Of a stretch of 64,000 bases of DNA, positions 58,629-64,000 are shown piece after piece; position 1 is the stretch's first letter, and each line of letters starts with the position of its first letter. Origin of the DNA: Arthrobacter sp. Leaf337. GTDB taxonomy: Bacteria > Actinomycetota > Actinomycetes > Actinomycetales > Micrococcaceae. The notes under the pieces were generated by a model, which was not told the DNA's origin, searched no databases, and saw only the letters and a list, made by a program, of their open reading frames with translations. Position numbers and translations under genes: made by a program. The stretch covers positions 381,212 through 445,211 of the forward strand of contig NZ_LMPC01000029.1 of the NCBI RefSeq assembly GCF_001423745.1. Reading direction: 5' to 3'.

Positions 58629-59987
58629 TTAGTGGTGGACGGTGGTGCTGGACGAATGCTGTTCGGGAGTAGCTGCAGCTTCGCCGTCGGCGGCCGCGTT
58701 GGAGGGGCGAGGCACGGTCAGGACCGCAACTACGCCGATTGCAGCTGCTATGGCCCAGACGGAGAAGTTGATGAAGTTGCCCAGCGAGGCGGCAACGAGA
58801 ACGCCTCCGCCTGAGATCGCCAGGACCGCGCCGATCCGTCCGATGCCGAGCGTGATGCCAAGGGCTGTGGCCCGCGTTGCGCCTGAGAAGTAGGTGGCGA
58901 CGAACCCATTGACCAGGATCTGGGCTCCTACGGACCCGAAGCCGACAACTGCGACGAGCAGGTACATGACCGGAAGCGGCATGACGCCTGTTCCCATGAG
59001 AACCAGCGCTATGCCGGAACTGGCAAAAGCCGTTGCAGTGACCGGCCGCGGACCGAAGCGGTCGGCGAGTCGGGAAGATACCAGCACACCGACGACGGCG
59101 CCGACGTTGACCGTGAGGAGGAATGTCAGCGAGGAGGCCAGCGAATACTTGGCGATGACCATGAGCTGCGGCAGCCAGGTATTAAGCCCGTACACGAGGG
59201 TCTGCCCGCAGACCCCGGCCAAGCAGAAGAGGATCATCGCTCCCAGCAGGCGTCCGGTCAGCAGGGTGCGGAAACGGCCGGCAACTGGTGCGTCGCCCTG
59301 AACCCGTGCTGCAGGCAGCGGTTCAAGCCCGTAATCGGCGACAATGCGTTCCGCCCGGGCCCGGTCGCCCTTGACGGCGAGAAACGCCGGGGATTCGGGG
59401 AGGAACTTGAACAGCAAAGGGACGACGGCGACGAGTGGAACGCCGCCGAGCGCCAGCATTCCCTGGAATCCGAGAGCGGGCAGGAAGGCGAGCGAGAGTA
59501 GCGCGGCAAGAACGCCGCCGACAGCATAGCCGGAGAACATCAGGGCGTTATTGAAGTTGCGCCGGTTCGTCTTCGAGAACTCGACTGTCAGTGCTATCGC
59601 CGTCGGGATCACACCGCCCAGTCCAAGGCCCGCGAGGAAACGGAACAGGCCGAAGAGTTCCGGAGTCGGCGCCCAGGCGGTCAGAAGCATCAGGACCGAG
59701 AAGGATGCGATGGAAATCATCATGATCTTCCGACGCCCGACAATGTCCGTAAGGTAGCCGATGAGGATGGCGCCAATAAACATTCCGGCCAGCGCATAGC
59801 TGCCGATTGCGCCGGTCTGCACGGGAGTCAGGCCCCATGGTTCGTAGGCCAGGAGCTTGGGGACGATGGCTCCGTAGACGACCAGGTCGTATCCGTCGAA
59901 GACGATGGCCAGAAAACAGAGAAAGATAACAGCGGCTGCCGATTTACGAGGGCGAACCGGAGATGAGGCAGGCGATTGAAAAGCCAT
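58629..59987 (-). CDS. AAHS-family aromatic acid:H+ symporter (MFS)
   Basis: 452 aa, twelve membrane spans. FLAIVFDGYDLVVYGAIVPK near 25 is the AAHS signature (DGYDLxxYG), IGYLTDIVGRRKIMM near 75 the loop 2-3 motif, and SSRLADRFGPRPVTATA near 300 its second copy. AAHS carriers import benzoate, 4-hydroxybenzoate, protocatechuate and similar acids. First gene of the minus-strand operon ending with ADH-B; divergent from the PaaX repressors, sharing a region with an ATGTAAC box. Confidence 0.93.
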   Translation of the reverse strand: MAFQSPASSPVRPRKSAAAVIFLCFLAIVFDGYDLVVYGAIVPKLLAYEPWGLTPVQTGAIGSYALAGMFIGAILIGYLTDIVGRRKIMMISIASFSVLMLLTAWAPTPELFGLFRFLAGLGLGGVIPTAIALTVEFSKTNRRNFNNALMFSGYAVGGVLAALLSLAFLPALGFQGMLALGGVPLVAVVPLLFKFLPESPAFLAVKGDRARAERIVADYGLEPLPAARVQGDAPVAGRFRTLLTGRLLGAMILFCLAGVCGQTLVYGLNTWLPQLMVIAKYSLASSLTFLLTVNVGAVVGVLVSSRLADRFGPRPVTATAFASSGIALVLMGTGVMPLPVMYLLVAVVGFGSVGAQILVNGFVATYFSGATRATALGITLGIGRIGAVLAISGGGVLVAASLGNFINFSVWAIAAAIGVVAVLTVPRPSNAAADGEAAATPEQHSSSTTVHH

Positions 59988-60070
59988 TGGGGACTCCAGG
60001 TGATATACACGACTTTGTGGCTGTGCCAGAGATGAGGGGGTCTATCGTCTGTGATCTGACCCACAATCGA

Positions 60071-60090
60071 ATGTAACATAAATATGTTGT
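60071..60090. promoter_or_regulatory. ATGTAACAT box, candidate PaaX operator (carrier / PaaX1 divergent region)
   Basis: ATGTAACAT followed by AAATATGTTG gives an imperfect inverted repeat (TGTAACAT/ATGTTGT). It lies 84 bp from the carrier start and 76 bp from the PaaX1 start. Confidence 0.55.
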
Positions 60091-60165
60091 TCGTCAACAG
60101 GTCTGTTGCATGTTCATGATTGACGGTTTCATTCGGACGCCAAAAATATGAAGCGGAGGAGCCTT

Positions 60166-60999
60166 ATGCAGTGGAAACCCAGAGCCCTGATCCTGGATCT
60201 ATTCGGGGACTACCTCCGATACGCCGGGAGTGAGGTCAGGCTCGCCGACATCACGGAACTCCTGTCCGTCTTCAACATCGAGCCTGCTACGGTCCGGGTC
60301 AACCTCTCGCGGCTTCGCAAGGAGGGCTGGTTCACCACCCGTCGCGTGGGGCGGGAAACGGTTTACACCCTCACTCCCCACATGCTGGATATCCTCGACG
60401 AAGGCCGGGAACGAATCTTCCGGCGTCGGGACGAGAGCTGGGAGGGCCGCTGGACGATGGCCATTTACCAGGTGCCGGAATCTGAGCGTGCCGTCCGCGA
60501 GCAGCTCCGAAAGCAACTCGCGTGGCATGGGTTCGGCCAACTGTCGCCGTCGACCTGGCTCAGTCCGCACGATCTCATGTCGGAGGTCCGCGAGATCGCC
60601 GCCGAGTTTCCGCTGGCAAAGGTTGATGCGCTCTGGTGCGGGACCGGCGACCTCGAGGAGGACAGAGACCTGGCCGCGCGATGCTGGGACCTAAAGCAGC
60701 TCGGCGAGGACTATCAGGAGTTCATTCGCACCTACTCCGCCCTCAAGGACGAGGTGGCGAATGCGGGCAAGGACGGCCGCACGGCACTTATCGAACGGAT
60801 GCAAATCATCGGCGACTTCCGCCGCTTTCCGTTCCGGGACCCCTACCTGCCCAGGGAACTGCAGCCCGAGGGATGGCCGAGCAGTGAGGCATACGGCTTG
60901 TTTGGCGCGGTACACCGCCAGCTCGGTCCAGGAGCCACGGAATTCGTCTCCGGCATCATCGGCCAGCCCGTCGGGGAGGGTCAAGAGGTCGTGGCATAA
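60166..60999 (+). CDS. PaaX-family transcriptional repressor 1
   Basis: 277 aa. PaaX N-terminal HTH: LILDLFGDYLRYAGSEVRLA, ADITELLSVFNIEPATVRVN, LSRLRKEGWFTTRRVGRETV. The central domain WTMAIYQVPESERAVREQLR, KQLAWHGFGQLSPSTWLSPH (Cas2-like fold) and the C-terminal FRRFPFRDPYLPRELQPEGW complete the family. PaaX proteins bind aryl-CoA thioesters and repress aromatic-acid genes. ATG 60166 has GGAGGAG 6 bp upstream; ATG 60148 precedes that RBS. Tandem with a second PaaX paralog. Confidence 0.93.
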   Translation: MQWKPRALILDLFGDYLRYAGSEVRLADITELLSVFNIEPATVRVNLSRLRKEGWFTTRRVGRETVYTLTPHMLDILDEGRERIFRRRDESWEGRWTMAIYQVPESERAVREQLRKQLAWHGFGQLSPSTWLSPHDLMSEVREIAAEFPLAKVDALWCGTGDLEEDRDLAARCWDLKQLGEDYQEFIRTYSALKDEVANAGKDGRTALIERMQIIGDFRRFPFRDPYLPRELQPEGWPSSEAYGLFGAVHRQLGPGATEFVSGIIGQPVGEGQEVVA

Positions 61000-61040
61000 G
61001 CAGCCCGCCAATCATTTTCAGGACGTGCCCACCCCTAAAT

Positions 61041-61081
61041 ATGTAACATTATGACGCAGGCCGTTACTCTGGACGTTACAT
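61041..61081. promoter_or_regulatory. paired ATGTAAC boxes before PaaX2
   Basis: ATGTAACAT at 61041-61049 and its mirror GTTACAT at 61075-61081, 24 bp before the PaaX2 start codon. Candidate autoregulatory operator pair. Confidence 0.55.
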
Positions 61082-61104
61082 CAATTTCGATTCCAGGAGT
61101 CCCC

Positions 61105-61941
61105 ATGGTGGAGACACACCGGTCGCTGGTCCTGAACCTCTTTGGCGACTACCTTCGCTACGCCGGCGGTGAGGCCAAGCTCGGCGAACTGACCGAGCTC
61201 ATGACGGCTTTCGGCTTGGAACCAGGCACCGTCAGGGTGAGCATGTCCCGCCTCAGGCAGGAGGGGTGGTTTACTACGCGCAGGGATGGCCGGGAGACGG
61301 TTTACACCCTGAGTGACCAGATGCTCGACATCCTCGTCAACGGCCGCCCGCGGATCTTCCGCCGCAAGGAGGAGCCCTGGAGCGGCCGCTGGACCATGGT
61401 CATCTATCAGGTGCCGGAATCCGACCGCGCCGTTCGGGAACAGCTCCGCAAGCAGTTGGCGTGGACAGGGTTTGGTCAACTCTCCCCCTCTACCTGGCTG
61501 GCCCCTCACGATCTCGCCAAAGAGGCAAAAGAGATCGCGTCCCGGCACGGAAGCGCCCGCGTGAATGTCCTCTGGTGCGGCTCCCATGACGCGGCAGCGG
61601 CACGCGAACTGGCGGCCCGGTGCTGGGATCTGGAGTCCCTGCGTCGCGACTATCTGGATTTCCTGTCCTCCTATGCGCATCTGGACGACGTACAGGGCAA
61701 CAGCGCCAAAGATGGCAAACGGGCCCTGGTGGAACGCACCAGGATCATTGACGATTTTCGCCGCTTCCCCTTTCGCGACCCGGAACTGCCGCGCGAGCTG
61801 CAGCCCAGGGACTGGCCTGGTCCTGCGGCATTCAGTCTTTTCAGCCGGGTGCACGAGCAGCTGGGCCCGCGGGCGCAGTCGTTCGTCGAGGAAGTCATCG
61901 GCAGGCAGGTCCGTCCGGTGACGGCCGATTGCTACTTGTAA
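61105..61941 (+). CDS. PaaX-family transcriptional repressor 2
   Basis: 278 aa, closely similar to PaaX1 throughout: LVLNLFGDYLRYAGGEAKLG, LTELMTAFGLEPGTVRVSMS, WTMVIYQVPESDRAVREQLR, KQLAWTGFGQLSPSTWLAPH, FRRFPFRDPELPRELQPRDW. ATG 61105 follows CAGGAGT; ATG 61051 upstream has no RBS. It lies between PaaX1 and the FAD monooxygenase gene, with ATGTAAC boxes on both sides. The ligand is probably an aryl-CoA of the adjacent pathway. Confidence 0.93.
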   Translation: MVETHRSLVLNLFGDYLRYAGGEAKLGELTELMTAFGLEPGTVRVSMSRLRQEGWFTTRRDGRETVYTLSDQMLDILVNGRPRIFRRKEEPWSGRWTMVIYQVPESDRAVREQLRKQLAWTGFGQLSPSTWLAPHDLAKEAKEIASRHGSARVNVLWCGSHDAAAARELAARCWDLESLRRDYLDFLSSYAHLDDVQGNSAKDGKRALVERTRIIDDFRRFPFRDPELPRELQPRDWPGPAAFSLFSRVHEQLGPRAQSFVEEVIGRQVRPVTADCYL

Positions 61942-61977
61942 CAAATAGTTGACGTTCAGCGTAGAATAGTTACATAA
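61936..61977. promoter_or_regulatory. promoter with overlapping TGTAAC boxes before the FAD monooxygenase
   Basis: TTGTAACAAAT (61936-61946) and GTTACATAA (61969-61977) flank TTGACG (61949-61954) and TACATA (61971-61976, 16-bp spacing). The second box covers the -10, as expected for repression. Confidence 0.55.
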
Positions 61978-62028
61978 TTTCGGTGAGAGCTTTCTCACTG
62001 ACTTCCAAAACTTTAGAAGGTGGCATCG

Positions 62029-63603
62029 ATGGCACTTCGCGTAGCCTGCATTGGCGGCGGTCCCGGCGGACTGTTCTTCTCAACTCTGTTCAAGCAAGCC
62101 GTTCCCGACGCTGAAGTCGTGCTCTTTGAGCGGAACCAGGCGACTGACGCGTTCGGTTTTGGCGTAGTTTTCTCCGACGCAACGCTCAATCGGATCAACG
62201 ACGCCGATCCCGTTGTCCGCAACGGCCTCCGTGACTTCGGCACACACTGGGAGGAAATTGAGGTCTGGCTCAAAGGCGAACAAAAGTCCTTCGCCGGCAA
62301 CGGAATGGCCGCCATCTACCGCAAGACCCTCCTGAAGCTCATGCAGGACCGGGCGGCCGAAGTCGGCGTCGACATGCGCTTTGGCCAGTATGTGCCCGAC
62401 CTGTCCCAGCTTGACGACTTCGACCTGATCGTCGGCGCAGACGGCGCAAACTCCTCCACCCGCGAACAGCTGGGCGAGAGCCTTGGCCACACCGCTGAGA
62501 CCGCGACGGCGAAATTCATCTGGTTCGGGACCACGTACAAGTTCAGCGGACTCACCTTTGTCCACCGGCAAAGCGAATTCGGCAACTTCGCCGTTCACGG
62601 CTACCCGATCAGCGACGACCTCAGCACCTTCATTGTCGAAACGGACGAGGAAACCTGGCGGAAGTCCGGCCTCGACGAATTCGATGCCAGCCAGCCCCCG
62701 GGACCCTCAGACCTGAAGACCCAGCGTTTCCTGGAAAAACTGTTCGCCGAAGACATCGCCGGTGAGCCTCTCGTAGCCAACAACTCCCGATGGGCGAATT
62801 TCCGCACCCGTCGGACCCGGTCCTGGCACAAGGGCAACGTCGTCCTGCTTGGCGACGCCGTCCACACCGCCCACTTCTCCGTCGGCTCCGGCACCAAGAT
62901 GGCGATGGAAGACGCCATCGCACTGGTCCGTGAAGTAGCTGCTCACCAGGACGACCTCGAACTCGCATTTACGAACTACGAGGCCGAACGCCAGCCACAG
63001 GTCGCCAAGATCCAGAACCAGGCACGCGGTGGACTGAGCTGGTGGGAACACTTCGCCCGTTACTACAACTCCTTCGAGCCCACGCAGTTCACCTTCCACT
63101 TCTTCTCCCGCAGCATCGACATCGACAAGATCCGCCAGCGCGATCCCGAGCTTGTTGCCTCTGCGGAGCAGGACTGGCTGGCCCGGCACGGCAACACCCC
63201 ACTGGAGACACCGCTCGCCGCAGGAACCGTCGAGTTCACCGGCCGCCAGCTCGCCGTGGTCGAGCACAACGGCCAGGTGGCCTTGACCGGCCCCGGCGGC
63301 AGCATTCCCCTGACCACCGACCCTACCGACGCAGACATCAATACCGCACTGCTGCTCATCGCGCCGGATACGGAAGCCGGCCTGGCCGCCGCCTTTGGAC
63401 ACTTGCCTGCAGAGGCCGCCGTCGTTGTCATCCAAGGCGGCAACCCGTTCACACGCATCCTCCTTTCGGAGGAAGCGCGGCTTGGACGCGGTCTGACAAG
63501 TGTCATCGTCGATGACCAGGGCCCGACTTCGGCTTTGACCCTGGTGCTCTCCGGCCGCGCAGACGCCGTCGCAGCACAAAGCACGGAGGCAACCGATGCA
63601 TAG
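62029..63603 (+). CDS. FAD-dependent aromatic hydroxylase (salicylyl-CoA 5-hydroxylase-like)
   Basis: 524 aa group A flavoprotein monooxygenase. FAD GxGxxG-type motif CIGGGPGGLFFSTLFKQ near 7, FERNQATDAFGFGVVFSD near 35, IVGADGANSSTREQLG near 140 (DG motif) and NVVLLGDAVHTAHFSVGSGT near 275 (GD motif). Of known members it looks most like CoA-thioester hydroxylases such as salicylyl-CoA 5-hydroxylase and the hydroxylase part of anthraniloyl-CoA monooxygenase. Residues about 395-524 form an extra C-terminal domain. AGAAGG precedes ATG 62029. It overlaps the CoA-ligase gene by 8 bp, which supports a CoA-bound aromatic substrate. Confidence 0.87.
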   Translation: MALRVACIGGGPGGLFFSTLFKQAVPDAEVVLFERNQATDAFGFGVVFSDATLNRINDADPVVRNGLRDFGTHWEEIEVWLKGEQKSFAGNGMAAIYRKTLLKLMQDRAAEVGVDMRFGQYVPDLSQLDDFDLIVGADGANSSTREQLGESLGHTAETATAKFIWFGTTYKFSGLTFVHRQSEFGNFAVHGYPISDDLSTFIVETDEETWRKSGLDEFDASQPPGPSDLKTQRFLEKLFAEDIAGEPLVANNSRWANFRTRRTRSWHKGNVVLLGDAVHTAHFSVGSGTKMAMEDAIALVREVAAHQDDLELAFTNYEAERQPQVAKIQNQARGGLSWWEHFARYYNSFEPTQFTFHFFSRSIDIDKIRQRDPELVASAEQDWLARHGNTPLETPLAAGTVEFTGRQLAVVEHNGQVALTGPGGSIPLTTDPTDADINTALLLIAPDTEAGLAAAFGHLPAEAAVVVIQGGNPFTRILLSEEARLGRGLTSVIVDDQGPTSALTLVLSGRADAVAAQSTEATDA

Positions 63604-64000
63604 CCTGAGCCCCCTGTTTGCACCCCGCGGCATCATCGTCGTTGGTGCCTCATCCAGCCCGGAAAAGCTCGGCGCTGTTATGGCACAGTCGCTCTCCAAC
63701 TACCCGGCTCCCGTTGAGCTCGTCAACAGCCGCGGTGAAAACGGCATGCACACCAGCATCGCCAAAGCCGCGTCAGCAATTCCCGGCGGTCCCGATCTGG
63801 CCGTACTCTGCGTCCCTGCCGCCGCCACTGCCCAGGCACTTCGCGACAGCGCAGCAAACGGCGCCAAAGCGGCACTGGTCTGCGCCGGCGGTTTCGCCGA
63901 AGCAGGCGGGCCCGGCGTCGAATTCGCCCGCCAGGTAGAGGCAGCCGTCAAGGAAACTGGCATACGGCTGCTCGGCCCGAACACATCAGGCTTCTTCGTC
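63596..64000 (+). CDS. ADP-forming acyl-CoA synthetase, alpha-type N-terminus (partial)
   Basis: First 135 codons of a gene that continues past the window. LSPLFAPRGIIVVGASSSPE then KLGAVMAQSLSNYP is the CoA-binding Rossmann start of NDP-forming acetyl-CoA synthetase/pimeloyl-CoA ligase-type enzymes, followed by PDLAVLCVPAAATAQALRDS, AALVCAGGFAEAG and IRLLGPNTSGF. The 8-bp overlap with the hydroxylase stop (ATGCATAG) means strict coupling; it probably forms the aryl-CoA that the hydroxylase uses. The catalytic His loop is outside the window. Confidence 0.88.
   Translation, partial: MHSLSPLFAPRGIIVVGASSSPEKLGAVMAQSLSNYPAPVELVNSRGENGMHTSIAKAASAIPGGPDLAVLCVPAAATAQALRDSAANGAKAALVCAGGFAEAGGPGVEFARQVEAAVKETGIRLLGPNTSGFFV

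Noticed and set aside
1..64000. CRISPR array, prophage or toxin-antitoxin pair
   Set aside because: No regularly spaced repeats, no phage structural or integrase genes, and no recognisable toxin/antitoxin pair were found.

Overview
The window is high-GC chromosomal DNA from an actinobacterium, most likely an Arthrobacter-type member of the Micrococcaceae. The reasons are the gene triad histidine phosphatase / DUF3090 / SCO1664 family, which is conserved in Actinomycetota, PaaX- and GAF-Fis-type regulators of actinobacterial style, and strong GC bias at third codon positions. No rRNA, complete tRNA, CRISPR array or replication origin was seen. Most of the window is catabolic and sugar-uptake gene clusters, each next to its own regulator.

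Layout. 1-2.5 kb: end of a GH32/43-like glycosidase and a GH36 alpha-galactosidase. 2.8-6.4 kb: a CPA2 antiporter (minus) and the conserved actinobacterial triad (plus). 6.86-8.25 kb: a complete IS481-family element. 9.26-18.94 kb: a tartrate-type dicarboxylate island (GntR regulator, D-tartrate dehydratase, DctA carrier, 2-hydroxyacid dehydrogenase, tartrate dehydrogenase, an unknown 103-aa protein, CitE-like lyase, FAH-family enzyme). It is bracketed by two collinear 320-bp direct repeats, each holding a tRNA 3'-end fragment, a terminator and a 19-bp palindrome.

19.0-25.5 kb: LysR regulator divergent from a CoA-transferase / acyl-CoA dehydrogenase / thiolase / enoyl-CoA hydratase / hydroxyacyl-CoA dehydrogenase cluster, i.e. 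a full beta-oxidation-like route for a carboxylic acid. 25.9-29.6 kb: MFS carrier, quinone-oxidoreductase-like enzyme and lectin-fold protein, all translationally coupled, divergent from a PadR regulator. 29.6-36.3 kb: GH3 glycosidase, CUT1 sugar ABC importer (no ATPase gene) and LacI regulator. 36.5-42.7 kb: GAF-Fis regulator divergent from a ribose-type ABC importer. 43.1-45.3 kb: SDR dehydrogenase with divergent LysR.

45.3-52.8 kb: AcoR-like activator divergent from a Baeyer-Villiger monooxygenase, aldehyde dehydrogenase, butanediol-type dehydrogenase, an isochorismatase-fold protein and an alpha/beta hydrolase. Together these could turn a secondary alcohol or ketone into an ester or lactone and then into acids. 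52.9-60.0 kb: two paralogous zinc alcohol dehydrogenases, a TetR regulator, an F420-reductase-like NADP-binding protein, an aromatic-type aldehyde dehydrogenase and an AAHS aromatic-acid carrier. 60.1-64.0 kb: two tandem PaaX-type repressors, an FAD monooxygenase resembling salicylyl-CoA hydroxylases, and the start of an ADP-forming acyl-CoA synthetase that runs off the end.

The most distinctive non-coding signals are the repeat/tRNA-fragment units around the tartrate island, a tandemly duplicated TCTTATAAGA operator unit, a PadR-type palindrome reused 22 kb away, and ATGTAAC boxes in front of every transcription unit of the PaaX locus.
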